From: Aselliscus stoliczkanus
Taxonomy: Eukaryota > Chordata > Mammalia > Chiroptera > Hipposideridae
Direction of reading: 5' to 3'
Length of the DNA: 64,000 nucleotides
Assembly: GCA_033961575.1 (NCBI GenBank)
Contig: CM066730.1
Span: 120,493,523-120,557,522 of the forward strand
In this document: piece by piece, positions 1 to 10,555 of the stretch
Position numbering within the stretch: position 1 is the stretch's first letter
Layout of the letters: each line of letters begins with the position of its first letter
The notes under the pieces: model-generated
The model's database searches: none
Told to the model about the DNA's origin: nothing
What the model saw: the letters and a program-made list of their open reading frames with translations, nothing else
Position numbers and translations under genes: made by a program

Positions 1-418
1 ATCCTGTTTGCTAATATTTTGTTGAGGATTTTTGCTTCTGTGTTCATTAGGGATATCGGCCTATAGTTTTCTTTTGTTGTAATATCTTTGTCTGATTTGA
101 GGATCAGAGTAATAGTGACCTCATAAAATATGCTTGGGAGTCTTCCCTCCTTCTATATTTTTTGGAATAGTTTGAGGAAAATAGGTATTAATTCTTTTAT
201 GAATATTTTGTAAAATTCACCTGTGAAGCAATATGGTCCAGGACCTTTGTTTATTGGAAGCTTGATGATTACTGAATCAATTTTTTTGGTAGTATTCAGT
301 CTGTTCAGGATTTCTGTTTCTCCTTGGTTCAGACTTGGAAGATTGTGTGCTTCTAGAAATTTATCCATTTCTTCCAGATTGTCTAATTTGTTGGCATATA
401 ATCACTGATAGTATTGTC
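1..418 (-). pseudogene. LINE-1 ORF2 fragment (reverse transcriptase region), truncated by the window edge
   Basis: The minus strand encodes an open stretch (153-368) that reads like the part of L1 ORF2 just upstream of the reverse transcriptase core. It has MDKFLEAHNLPSLNQ, then GPGPYCFTGEFYKIF followed by ELIPIFLKLFQKI. In active L1 the corresponding motif is SPGPDGFTGEFYQ, so the conserved aspartate region is altered. The frame is open for only 71 residues, and the element continues beyond base 1. The relic ends near 418, where the sequence becomes anonymous AT-rich DNA. It is a dead retrotransposon piece, not a gene. Confidence 0.9.
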
Positions 419-579
419 TTAAATAAATAACTTTTCTTAAATAAAAGATGGATATAGTAAAATAGGTATAAATCTATATATGAGTTAAACATCCTTCTTA
501 TAAGACAGAAGAAATGGAATTTATCAAAATGAAGCAAAATTATGTTTGAAGCAATTAGGATTTTACAATCATATTTTTA

Positions 580-800
580 ATCTTTAACAGCTTTCTGGTT
601 GTATAATTGACATACAATAAATGCTCATACATAAGAATACAATTTGACAAGTTTTGAAATACATACATACTTGTGAAACATTAAAACAATCAATATAAGA
701 CCTAAAAATCTCCTGTAGAATCCTTTCATCTCACTCCACCCCTCCGCATCCCATTCCCAAGCAGCCCTGCTAAACTCATTTATTACTTAAGGATCCATGA
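580..800 (-). mobile_element. Old LINE-1 3' end fragment (antisense)
   Basis: The plus strand reads like the reverse complement of an ancient L1 3' region: a TATAATTGACATACAATAAA stretch, then ACAATTTGACAAGTTTTG, then a C-rich tract (CTCACTCCACCCCTCC) and a CCCAAGCAGCC segment. These correspond in order to the familiar L1M 3' block. Divergence is high and the edges are approximate. Confidence 0.65.
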
Positions 801-941
801 TTTGCTCTTTTTTTTTTCCTCTAGGATTTAGCAAAATGTCTAGAATATAATATATTTTGATCACTGGCCAGTATGAATAAAGGACCAAATGAAAGCATGT
901 GAAGGAGAAAATAAAAGGTACAATTTGGTGTTGAATTTCCA

Positions 942-1324
942 TGTTTTGTGAACTGTATATTTATGTTTCCCCCAAATTCCTGTGTTGAAGCCCTGTACCT
1001 TAGTATGTCTGTATTTGGAGATGTAAACTCTAAGGAAGTAATTAAGGTTAAATGAGGTCATTTTAGGGTGGGGCATTAATACAGTAGGATTAATATCCTT
1101 ATGAGAAGAGAAATGAGAGAAGCTTGCTCCCTCTCTTCCAGTGTACAAAAGAAAGCCCTGTGACCACACAGTAAGAATGTAGCCATCTGTAAGCCAGGAG
1201 GAAAGCTCTAGCCGCTAGCACTTTGATCTTAGGCTCCCAGCCTCCAGAACTATGAAATATAATTATCTGTTTAAGCCACCCAGTCTATAGTATTTTGTTA
1301 CGAAAGCCTGAGCACACTAATCCA
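942..1324 (+). mobile_element. MLT1A-type LTR (MaLR, ERVL class), sense
   Basis: The segment follows the MLT1A LTR in order: CCCCCAAATTCCTGTGTTGAAG near the 5' end, GTAATTAAGGTTAAATGAGG, a GGGTGGGGC block, TTATGAGAAGAGAAATGAGA, AAGCCAGGAGGAAAGC, CCAGCCTCCAGAACTATG, TTTAAGCCACCCAGTCTAT and an ACTAATCCA end. The length of about 380 bp is close to a full LTR. No internal retroviral sequence adjoins it, so it is a solo LTR or fragment. It is heavily diverged and mammal-wide in age. Confidence 0.88.
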
Positions 1325-1345
1325 CAATCTAACCTGGGGAGATAT

Positions 1346-1374
1346 TAAAAACAAAACAAAACAAAACAAAAAAA
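1346..1374. repeat. (AAAAC)n short tract
   Basis: AAAAC units repeat directly after the MLT1A LTR end and before anonymous sequence. This is a simple A-rich repeat. Confidence 0.85.
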
Positions 1375-2140
1375 TGGGAGTCACTTAAATGATTGAATTT
1401 TTGTAAGTCCTGTTTAATGACTACAACTTAAGAAAATACAGTTCTCCCAAACAGAAGTTTATTAAATGTGGCTCTGTTAGTAGCCACGTCTTCTTAGTTC
1501 AATTAAATCACATTAGAGAAGACTATATTCTACATTTTATTCAAAAGGAGTTGTCTGTGAAATGACTCAATCTGCCCCAGAATAGTAGTTTGTACATTGA
1601 ACTCACTGCACTTGGAATCCCTGAATTTATGGACCCCTGTATCAGAAATCATGTGAAAGAATCTGATTCGGGATGATAACTAACATATGGAAATCTTTGC
1701 TGTTTTGACCTCTGGTAAAGATAGTTTGATGTGTGCTTCTTAATTCTATTCAGACTGAGATATTTTAAAATTTTATTTGAACATTAACAAGGGTACAAGG
1801 CTTAAGAAAGGAAATGTCAGTTATTAAATTAATAATGTTTGAACATGCCTCTTGCTTTTTTATTTCCAGTACAATCTAGGATCTATTATATATTATATAA
1901 TATTTTATCAGAGTATGGGAAATATGTGGGACCTCTGACAGAATTTCGTTAGAGCCCTATGGCTGAAACAAACTAAACAAACTTTAAAAAGTCTTCTGTT
2001 ACTTCCTACTATTACTATTTTTAGAATCAATTACTTGAAGAAAGAATTGCTAATGATATTAACAAATACCTTTGCTTGTATACTTCTTTTGAGTTTATGA
2101 AGCACAGAGAGCTCACAAAGCCCCATCAAATCAAACATTC
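1375..2140. other. Unassigned AT-rich non-coding stretch
   Basis: I recognise no repeat, RNA or reading frame here. No frame stays open long enough to suggest coding. Confidence 0.6.
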
Positions 2141-2290
2141 ACTTTCTCTGTCAGATATTCACAGCAAGTAATAACCTCATTTTACAAACGAGGAAACCAA
2201 AACTGGCAGAGGATAGATGGATGACCTATCTGTGGCCAGACACCCAGTGACAAAATGGTGAGTTCAGGTTATAACTCAGATCATGCTCAG
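2141..2290 (-). mobile_element. MIR SINE fragment (antisense)
   Basis: The MIR core appears in reverse orientation: CTCATTTTACAAACGAGGAA followed by ACCAAAACTGGCAGAGG, then CACCCAGTGACAAAATGG. These match the antisense block CATTTTACAGATGAGGAAAC and the following CACAGCTAGTAAGTGGC of MIR. It is a diverged mammal-wide relic. Confidence 0.8.
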
Positions 2291-2765
2291 ATCTTTTTCT
2301 GGTCTTAGCATTGTCTCATGGGCATCTTAATTAATTAGAACTGGTTAAAGGGGCCGATTTACAGTTAAAAATCTAGGTTTATAGTCTCCTTTGAAAGAAA
2401 CCTGTCCATTACTCTCCATCTGACATTAAGAACATTACCCAAATTAAATTCAATACAATTTAAAAATATTTTCAAATTAGAAAGGCAGAATTCTTTTCTG
2501 AGAACATTGAAACTGTGGTGTCACATAGATAGAAGTTTTCCAAAAAAGAGTCATTAACCCCTTAGCCTTATGTGGTATAGTTTTAAAAAGCTTTAAACAA
2601 CTTTGATAGTAATAAAAAATTATAGTATTGTGACACAACTCTATTTCAGAAATTTTTTTGAAAATGATACCTTTAGCAATGGGCAAATATAAGAATATGT
2701 TTAGTGATCCCAATGGGAGATGATAGAAGGAGTAATGAGATAGATGTCCTAGAGGAATCTTCTTT
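2291..2765. other. Unassigned non-coding stretch
   Basis: No recognisable element. The frames overlapping this region are short and show no family similarity. Confidence 0.55.
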
Positions 2766-2847
2766 TATTGGGTCGTTGGGAAAGCCATGATGCATTTTTG
2801 CATTGAAAAACAGAAAAATATGTCATGACTTTCCCGATGACCCAATA
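2766..2847 (-). mobile_element. Mariner-type MITE, copy 1
   Basis: A 78 bp near-palindrome (2768-2845) lies between two TA dinucleotides. It begins TTGGGTCGTTGGGAAAGCCA and ends with the inverted arm TGACTTTCCCGATGACCCAA. TA flanks and terminal inverted repeats of over 20 bp are typical of mariner-derived MITEs of about 80 bp, such as human MADE1. The inner part (GCATTGAAAAACAGAAA) is the reverse complement of the inner part of the copy at 19236-19314, so the two lie in opposite orientation. It has no coding capacity. Confidence 0.9.
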
Positions 2848-4203
2848 CTTATTAGTTCAAGATGAATACAGGCTTTAAATTGGGTTCTTGGCAGGGAGGA
2901 AAAGAGATAAATCCTTTTTAATATGTGTGATGCCACTGTGACACTGGATACTGTTTCTGTATTACAAGAAAATGCAATGTATCATAGGTATATGGTACAT
3001 GTTTTAAAGTAGGTAGAAGAATGATTTAATGCAGAAAAAAAATCATATATTTATAAATTATTATCAGTATTTTCTCCCTCCCTTCCCCATTACATCTTCA
3101 CATAGTGACAAGTGATGAGTTAAATAGTAGTTAGAATTTCATTCGAGGTCAGAGTATCATTTTGGGGCAATAGTTACACATAAGAGCCATTTTTTCGATG
3201 ACATGAAGTAAATACAGCGTGGCACTTTATCACTCTCCCCTGAACAGAAGTCTCTCTTGATCAGTACATGACTGGAACACTGCCTAGCACATGGTTAACA
3301 CTGAACAAATGGTAGCAATTACTCTTATTACCTACTCTTCCTAAATGAGGTTTTTGTCAGCCCAGCACTTCACACAGTTGCTTTAACTAATACGCAGTTC
3401 TTTGATTTTGTGAAACCTTCAGTCTCATGTACTTTAGAAAAGACTCTCTTTAGAACTGAGATATAGCTGTGATACATGGCTACTAGAAAACCACTGTCAT
3501 TCTTTTAGCAGCCAAATGGAAAGATCCATGACATAGTTTACCCACAAAGCTCAGGGACTACTGATAGAATCTTGAAGTCTTGCCAGACTGGAAAGGATTA
3601 AAAGATGAATCTTAAATCTCTAACATTTCCCTAAGACTTTAGATATTTAATTAGTCAAACTTATCTACTGTTTAGTACAGGCCTTCATATCACAAAATTA
3701 TAAAATATTTGAGGCTATACATTTTCTGAGAAAAACATAATCTTTAAAATAATTCCTCTGACAATAAGCTCTGTCTACTTCATGTGGCATGCATGCAGGA
3801 AATGAGGTATGGAGGCTCTCAATGCCTTATATTTTATGGCTTGTGAATTCACCATTTCCCATATTGGCATGGTATAGTATGAAATAGTGTTTTGTGTTCA
3901 AATTAATTTTAGAATGGCTCATTAAACAAAGCAGAACAAGTTTTTTTGTTTTTATTTTTATTTTTTTATTCCATGATTTTTTAGAGCCTCAGATGATCCC
4001 CAATTATAATGGTTCAATTTAGGATTTTTTCAGTCTATGATGTTGCAAAAGTGATACACATTCAGTAGAAACTGTACTTCAAGTTTTGATCTTTTCCTAG
4101 TAGGTTAGGTATATTAAATGCATTTTCAATTTACAATATTTTCATTTTACAGTGGGTTTATTGGAACATAATCCCATAGTAAATCAACGAACATCTGTAC
4201 TTA
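2848..4203. other. Mostly unassigned non-coding stretch
   Basis: No gene is visible. A short MIR 3' remnant sits at about 3268-3332, and a T-rich tract (TTTTTATTTTTATTTTTTTA type) at about 3942-3985. The rest is anonymous AT-rich sequence. Confidence 0.55.
3268..3332 (+). mobile_element. MIR 3' remnant
   Basis: ACTGCCTAGCACATGGTTAA and the following ACTGAACAAATGGTAGC match the 3' part of sense MIR (GTGCCTGGCACATAGTAAGC, then CAATAAATG). Only about 60 bp is recognisable. Confidence 0.6.
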
Positions 4204-4765
4204 CAAGGTGTGATCAAACATATGGTGAATGTTTAAATTAAAAAAAAAAATCATTACAGTTAAAGACACATTCCCATTAATGCCCCTCAAGATAACCACC
4301 TCCTCTCTTCAAACACCTATTCCATCATTCTTGCCACTTTCTGAAGCAGTTCTGAAAGTCCTCTTTTGTGAGTGTCTTTCTTTGCGCTATCATGGCTGCT
4401 TCAGTGTCCTGAATCAATTCAAAATGTTTACCTTTCATGATCATTTTGACTTTGGGGAAGAGCAAGAAGTCTCAGGTGCCTGATTCGGTGAATAAGGAGA
4501 ATGAGGACACACCATAATATTTTTATTGACAGAAGTTGCTGTACCAGAAGCAATGTGAATATGAAGTGTTATCATGATGGATGATGAAGTAAAGATACTC
4601 ACGAAAGAGAACTTCCAGAACTGCTTCAGGAAGTGGCAAGAATGATGGGATAAGTGTGTTTGAAATGAAGGGGAGTACTTTGAGGGGGATTAATGGCAAT
4701 GTGTCCTTTACTGTAATAATTTTTTTTTAACTTAAACATTCACCATATCTTTTGATCATACCTTG
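4204..4765 (-). mobile_element. Fold-back mariner derivative with an inverted transposase 3' end
   Basis: The element is 562 bp and flanked by TA dinucleotides (4202-4203, 4766-4767). Its left end starts CAAGGTGTGATCAAA and its right end is the inverted CTTTTGATCATACCTTG. The similarity goes far beyond the terminal repeats: about 180 bp at each end are inverted copies. Read on the minus strand, about 4590 down to 4290 resembles the C-terminal part of a mariner transposase, with VCPHSPYSPNQAPE (compare VPHPPYSPDLAP around the third catalytic acidic residue), SPKSK and TKEDFQNCFRKWQ. The right arm repeats the end of the gene on the plus strand, with NEGEYFEGD near 4660-4690. Both arms carry stops. 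This is a dead, rearranged element. Confidence 0.85.
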
Positions 4766-4767
4766 TA

Positions 4768-6394
4768 TTATAAATAACCTAGAAGGAGCTATAGAACATG
4801 AAGCATTTGACAAGCACGTTTGCCTGCAGAATATAACATATTTTTCAGGCACTTCAGTAGTAATTCCCTATGAAACAGCAGTTAAGGATCTACTGCCATA
4901 GCAAACAGTAATATGTTTGTGGATTTTTGTGAATGAATCATAGTTCAAATATGGAAATCTTTAACCAATGAATCAATATTAACAAGGATACAACTCAGAG
5001 GAAAATAAATTTCATTATTTCTTAATTATTAAATTATATCATTAGATCTACAAGGAGATACAAAAACTTATGAATAGTTTTATTTGATTTTAATTTTTCA
5101 TGGAAAGGCCATAAAATTGCCAGTTAAAATTTTACAGTATCTAATGATTTGTAAAATATAAATTATATTTTGTTTTAAACATTATTAAATAACTGGGTTT
5201 TGATATATTTAAAATATCTTTTAATTTGAGTAGAAAACCTAAATTATGAATGAGATGCAGAATACAGAATTGAGAATGATGTATTGTGATGACACAATAC
5301 ATCACTATGTTCCTTGCTTACCTGTAAAAATTCTCAAAATAAACAATGAGGAATTCAATTACTATACAATTCTTCAGCAACAATGAAAAATAGAATAAAA
5401 TAATATGACATAAAATGGGTAAGGTCTTAATGGCTTAAGAATGAACTGGTGTCAGTATGATCTGGGGTTTATTATGTGCAGGGTGAAATACAATCCTCGA
5501 AAACTTAGAATTTAGGGACTGGCTTTAGATAGATGTTTCAGTGTCTAAAGCAACATGGAAAGGTTGATACTGAAGAATTCAGGAATTAAAAATTTGGAAA
5601 TAACATCTAATGACAAATGCTTAAGAAGTCAGAGTTAATTAACTTTGTGGACAGTGAATGAGGGTAGCCATGACCATTTTCAGGATTTTTCTGATATACT
5701 CTTTGGAGTGATAAGGAACTATGAATATGAATATCACCAACATTGAAAGAAGAATAAAATATAGTTGAGAACATACTTGGTTGTTTACATGGTAACTATT
5801 TATTACATTTAAATTCTATCCTTTTTGGAAAGTATGTATGTATAATATATGTTATATGTAACTGTATGCATTTTATATATTTATTGTATACATACATATA
5901 TTGAAAAGGAACTTAGCACCTTCATATGTGAGGTGCTACTTTAAATTTTTTTAGGACTCTGCACAAGTGAAGATGTTTGATAATCTAACTTATGGATAAC
6001 TCAACCAAACCGATTTTTTGATGATCAGTTTAACAGTGGAAAATTAGATGAAGCAGAGAGAGGAAGAGTTATAAATAAAGAGTAACAAAAGTAGCAGTGA
6101 CCAACTTTAATGTGTGTTTTGCAGGACAGGGCAGTGAAAGTGTATTGGTTTAGCCCAGACATATTTGATTTTATTTCCTACTTTAACAATTTATTGGTGG
6201 TCATTTTAAAAGGTTGTATAATCCCTACCAGCTACTGCTTTTCATACCAAATGTGGATAGTAATGCATATGACTTTAGTAGGATTGTTGGAAGAATTAAA
6301 TATGCTGTAGATGAAGAATCTAGCTAATAATAATAGTAATGTTTATTGATAATCTATGTGTTTTTACTTATTTAAGTATTGCTGTTAAAAATAT
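4768..6394. other. Unassigned AT-rich non-coding stretch
   Basis: No repeat family or gene recognised. It holds a perfect 12 bp hairpin (5277-5304) and AT-rich, TATA-like runs at about 5835-5900. The 66-codon plus frame at 6110-6310 has no recognisable similarity. Confidence 0.55.
5277..5304. repeat. Perfect 12 bp inverted repeat
   Basis: TGATGTATTGTG (5277-5288) and CACAATACATCA (5293-5304) are exact reverse complements around a 4-base loop. Function unknown; chance is possible in AT-rich DNA. Confidence 0.9.
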
Positions 6395-7640
6395 TTTAAT
6401 AGTTTTAGTTGTAAAACACAGTAACTGACATTTTTATACCTTACAATGTGATCACCCCACTAATTCTACTAATCTGTCACCATGCAAGCTTGTCACAATG
6501 TTGTTGACTCTCACCTTTCACCTGCTTCACCCATCTTTCCACACCCCTCACCTCTGGCAACCATCCCTTTGGTATCTCGTTCTATGAGTCAGATTTTGTT
6601 TTGTTTGTTTTGCTTTTTTGGCTTCCACATATAAGTGAAACCATATGGTATTTGCCTTTCTCTGTCTAACTTATTTCACTTAGCATAACATATAATAGAG
6701 TGTATTCTAGGTTCATCCATGCTTTTGCAAATGTCAAGATTTCATTTTGTTGTATTGTTTCATAATATTCCATTGTGTGTATATACCAATACCACATTTC
6801 CTTTATCTATTGTGAGTGTGTGTTTGTGTGTGTGTGTGTATCACATCTTCTTTATTCATTCATCTATTGATGAATACCTAGGTTGCTTCCATATCTTGGC
6901 TATTGTAAATAATACTGCCATGAACATAGGAGTGCATACATCTTTTCAAATTAATGTTTTCACTTTCCTCAGATAAATACCCAGAAGTGAAATTGCTGGA
7001 TCATATGGTAGATCTATTTTTAGTTTTTTTGAGGAATCTTAATACTGTTTTCCATAGTGGCTGCACCATTTTGCAATCCCACAAACAGTGTGTAAGGGTT
7101 CCCTTTTCTCCACATCCTCACCATCACTTGTTGTTTGTTGACTTTTTGATAATAGTCATTCTGACAGGGGTGAAGTGGTATCTCATTGTGATTTTGACTT
7201 ACTGAGCTTCTTTTCATATGACTGTTGCCATCAGTGTGTTTTTTTGGAGAAATGCCTCTTCATGTCCTCTGTCCATTTATTGATCAGATTGTTTATTCTT
7301 TTGTTATGTTGTATAAGTTCCTTAATTATTTTGAATGTACACCTTTTATCAGATATATTATTTGAGAATATATTTTTACATTAAGTAGGTTGTCTTTTTG
7401 TTTTGTTGATGGTTTCCTTTGCTGTGCAGAGCTCTTTAATTTTCATGAAGTCACATTTGTTTATTTTTGATCTTGTGTTGTTATTTGAGGGGTCATATCC
7501 AAAAAGATATTACTCAGGCTAATATCAAATAGTTTACTACCTAAGTTTTCTTCTAGGAGCTTTATCATTTCAGGCCTGACATTTAAATATTTAATTTATT
7601 TTGAGTTTATTTTTGTATATGGTGTGAGAGAATGGTCCAA

Positions 7641-7672
7641 TTTAATTAATTAATTAATTAATTTATTTATTT
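7641..7672. repeat. (TTAA)n / (TTTA)n microsatellite inside L1
   Basis: TTAATTAATTAATTAATTAA is followed by TTTATTTATTT, breaking the antisense L1 ORF2. Confidence 0.9.
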
Positions 7673-8016
7673 GCAGGTATCATGTTCAATTTTCCCAATA
7701 CCACTTGTTGAAGAGACTCTCATTTTTTTGTTATATATTCTTGTCTCCTCAGTCTTAATCTCCTAGATTAAGCTAGGTTTATTTCTGAGCTCTCCATTTT
7801 GTTGCATTGATCTGTGTGTCTCTTTTTTGTGCCAGCAGCATACTGTTTTGATTATTATAACTTTGTAGTATAGTTTAAAATCAGGGACCATACCTGATTT
7901 GGACCATAGTTCCAACATTGTTCTTCTTTCTCAAGATAGCTTTGGCTATTCATAGTCTTTTATGGTTGTATAAAATTTTAGGATTATTTATTCTAGTTCT
8001 GAGAAGAATGTCTGGT

Positions 8017-8310
8017 GGTTTTTTTTTTAACTGTTTTATTATTAGTAGTAGTTACAGATGTACAAAACAATGCAATAGTTATCTTTTTCACACCTTACAA
8101 AGTGACTACTCCTTCCCCCTCCCCTGCCCCCCCACACCCGATATCATACATAGCTATTACAATTCCACTGACTCCATCCCCACACTATATTCCATATCCC
8201 ATGACTATATCTGTGTTAAATTATAGTTGACATCTAATATTATTCAGTGTCAGCTTCAGATGTAGAGTGTAGTGGTAAGGCCACTACACCGTCCATGAAG
8301 TGGTCTCCAT
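8017..8310 (-). mobile_element. Younger L1 3' end nested in the older L1, with 12 bp target duplication
   Basis: The insertion is bounded by the exact duplication AGAATGTCTGGT at 8005-8016 and 8311-8322. A poly-T run (8019-8028) at the left marks the poly-A tail of a minus-strand element. The body contains GTACAAAACAATGCAATAG, TATCATACATAGCTATTAC and a 5' edge equivalent to GGAGACCACTTCATGGA. It is the same 3' UTR family as the plus-strand copy at 14505-14825. The host L1 resumes at the expected position after the second repeat. Confidence 0.92.
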
Positions 8311-8443
8311 AGAATGTCTGGTATTTTGATCAGGGTCACATTCAATCTTTAGATTGCTTTGGATAGCATGGTAATTTTAATTTTATAAATCTTTCCAATC
8401 TATTATGTGTTTTTATATTTTGTGGATAAGTTAACTGTAGCTC

Positions 8444-8448
8444 AAAAA

Positions 8449-8482
<34 letters not shown>
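8444..8482. repeat. (AAAT)n microsatellite
   Basis: About nine AAAT units lie just beyond the L1 relic and before a MIR fragment. Confidence 0.95.
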
Positions 8483-8483
<1 letters not shown>

Positions 8484-8489
8484 GTGCAA

Positions 8490-8578
8490 ACAGCAAGAGA
8501 AATAGCTGAGATCTGAATCCAGCTCTCCTGATGTATATCCCAGTGCCCTACTACATCAGAGTCACTTCTCTCCATCTT
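8490..8578 (-). mobile_element. MIR fragment (antisense)
   Basis: GCTGAGATCTGAATCCAGCT followed by CTCCTGATG and CAGTGCCCTACTACATCAG follows the antisense MIR 5' half (GAGCTGGGATTTGAACCCAG, then CTGACTCC, GTGCTCTTAACCACTAC). Confidence 0.65.
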
Positions 8579-8668
8579 CTATAGTTCATCACAATTTCAT
8601 ATTTACTTTGTTAAGAAATTACAATTTTTAACCTGTCTTATATGTACTACCTTTATTCATGTTATTAG

Positions 8669-8790
8669 TTTTTTTTTTTTTTTTTTATATATTTTTTCAG
8701 GGCAGTGTCACTGGCCCTCATATGTGGGACCCGAACCGGGGCCGCTGGCCTCCGAAGCCAGTGCTTAACCACCACGCCACTCGGCCGGCC
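8669..8790 (-). mobile_element. tRNA-derived SINE (bat type), full length, antisense
   Basis: The minus strand reads GGCCGGCCGAGTGGCGTGG, a promoter-like A box (GTGGCGTGGTGGTTAAG), a B box (GGTTCGGGTCC), then CACATATGAGGGCCAGTGAC and an A-rich tail. Near-perfect 11 bp target duplications flank it: CATGTTATTAG (8658-8668) and CATGATATTAG (8791-8801). The body is about 100 bp. The structure fits an RNA polymerase III SINE mobilised by L1. I recall similar short SINEs from horseshoe-bat relatives (Rhin-1), but the family name is unverified. Confidence 0.9.
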
Positions 8791-8875
8791 CATGATATTA
8801 GCTTTTTAAAAGCTCATCCATATTTAAATCCTTCATTTTATTGCAAACAATGATTTAAATATTATAGATGTTCAA

Positions 8876-8921
8876 ATGCCTATTGAATTAATAAGTTAAT
8901 GCCTATTGAATTAATAAATTA
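8876..8921. repeat. 23 bp tandem duplication
   Basis: Two adjacent 23 bp units (8876-8898, 8899-8921) begin ATGCCTATTGAATTAATAA and differ at one base. This is a local slippage-type duplication. Confidence 0.9.
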
Positions 8922-8980
8922 AAAGAATGGTTGCAATAATTAAATTCCCTTTCAATGGGTCCAAGAATTCATCTAATCCA

Positions 8981-9005
8981 TTTTTTTTTTTTTTTTTTTT
9001 TTTTT
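8981..9005. repeat. Poly-T tract (25 bases)
   Basis: An uninterrupted T run. No SINE or L1 3' end that I recognise abuts it, so it may be a bare A-tail in antisense. Confidence 0.9.
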
Positions 9006-10555
9006 GTGAACACTTCATTGATGTAGGCTTGCAGTATTTGAAAATTGTTATAAATGTCTCAACTTTATTTTCTGGCAAACATTACTTAGACATATAATCT
9101 AATGCTAATTTGAACACATTTCACGCTTCTCAATTTATTTATTACCATTGATACTAGCACTAATTTTTACAGCATTTGAAAGTTTAAAACTATCATGATA
9201 TTAGCTAAAAAAAAAAAGAAAAAACAGCAGAAAAAAATCAGTTCCACATTTTTAGCAGACTTTCCTGCAGCTAACTAATAAAATGCAGACAAGTATACTA
9301 AGTGACATTTTGAAAAAAAAAAAAAAATCAAAGGAATCCCTCTATGGACACACATTGCACATTTAAAGCCCTAATTGAGATATGGAAAGTTAATCATTAA
9401 ATTGTAATACGAAGAGAAGAAAGTCCTTTCTGGTTAGTAAATACATTACTTTTGTGAAGGAATTTGATGCTATAATTTAGTCTTATGCCACCAACGATAG
9501 ATTATAAACTTCAAAGAACAAAGAGTAGAATCTTGGAGAGCTATTTTAAAGAGAGAAAGAAAATAAGTTTTCTCTTGATTTTGTTAAAGCTACAAAATCC
9601 TAAAACGGAATCAGGCTGAATCATCTTTCTAACCTACAGTCTGAGGCTGATGGGAAGCAGCTGAGAGATGATTACTGTGAAGAGATGACACCAAATGAAG
9701 TGGAGACATCTGAAAGTACTCAAGCTCACACCACAAAATGGTGGCATATGTAAATTCTGTTGGAGTCTTTGAAAGCTAATGATTAAATACTCAAATAGCA
9801 CAGTAGCAAATGTTATCCTCTCCCAAAGTCCATATTGAAATCTTCATGCTAATTAGTAGTAGGGGCAAATGTCACATATGGATTTAAGTGGAAATTTCTG
9901 AAAGATATAAAATACAGATTCTGTACTTGAGTGAAAATAGTTGAAGAGAAGCACAAGGGAAGAAATCAGCCAGAGTGGAGATTAAGATGAAATCAATAGC
10001 TCCCTGTGGGACTTCATTAAATTAATTTTATCCAGGTTCATGTACAACACCTGACATTTTTGTGAAACAGCAATCTTAACAATACAGAACCAATCAGAAC
10101 ATATGGGTGAGATATCATGTTGGGAAGACCAGAGAATGTTAACAGATATGGCCATAACCAAACTCTCACTAACGGAGCTCATGATTAAACATATAAACAG
10201 TTTTTTCTTTAGCTGCTTTCGTTATCCCTACATATCCGTATTCACTTTTTAGTTCCTCCAATTACAAAAGTGTTTAGTAATTCTGGTTTTAACTAGTAAC
10301 TTCCATTTTTGCAAAAATATCCACTAATAAGAGTTCATGAAAGGTTTTGGCAAGAATCCGTGAACATTAAATTAAATGAGATTTATTTTATCCATATACA
10401 AGCATTATTGTATATTCAACAAAACACTCTGTGTTAGGAATTTTATGAACTTAAAAGAAGTACAGTATGAGATTTGTGACCATAAAGTGCTTCCAATTTA
10501 GTTGGGTATATAAGACAAAATGAGTCTTCCGTCTTACAGCCCTGAACAATAATTT

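Larger units (their letters stand above)
6395..8420 (-). mobile_element. LINE-1 3' portion (ORF2 C-terminus and 3' UTR), antisense, with a nested insertion
   Basis: About 1.7 kb of L1 in reverse orientation. The minus strand encodes the ORF2 C-terminal region, for example [20 protein letters not shown] then [19 protein letters not shown] at 7217-7020, which matches the usual L1 ORF2 tail (MRYHLTPVRMAIIKKS, GEKGTLLHCWWECK). The 3' UTR side carries the TTCCACATATAAGTGAAACC and TCTGGCAACCATCCC blocks. Sequence from 8323 to about 8410 continues the same element past a younger insertion at 8017-8310. Many stops and a TTAA tetranucleotide expansion (7641-7672) interrupt the frame. It is 5' truncated and dead. 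Confidence 0.9.
8802..10555. other. Unassigned non-coding stretch with homopolymers
   Basis: No gene or clear repeat family. It holds a 23 bp tandem duplication (8876-8921), a 25-base T run (8981-9005) and short A-rich runs near 9206-9237 and 9313-9328. Confidence 0.55.

Noticed and set aside
4229..4483. 84-codon plus-strand frame as a small gene
   Set aside because: It is the antisense of the mariner transposase remnant, which reads correctly on the minus strand.
8669..8790. Functional tRNA gene suggested by A and B boxes
   Set aside because: The body is a SINE: same sequence at four other loci, target duplications and A-rich tail, and no cloverleaf closing at the acceptor stem was evident.
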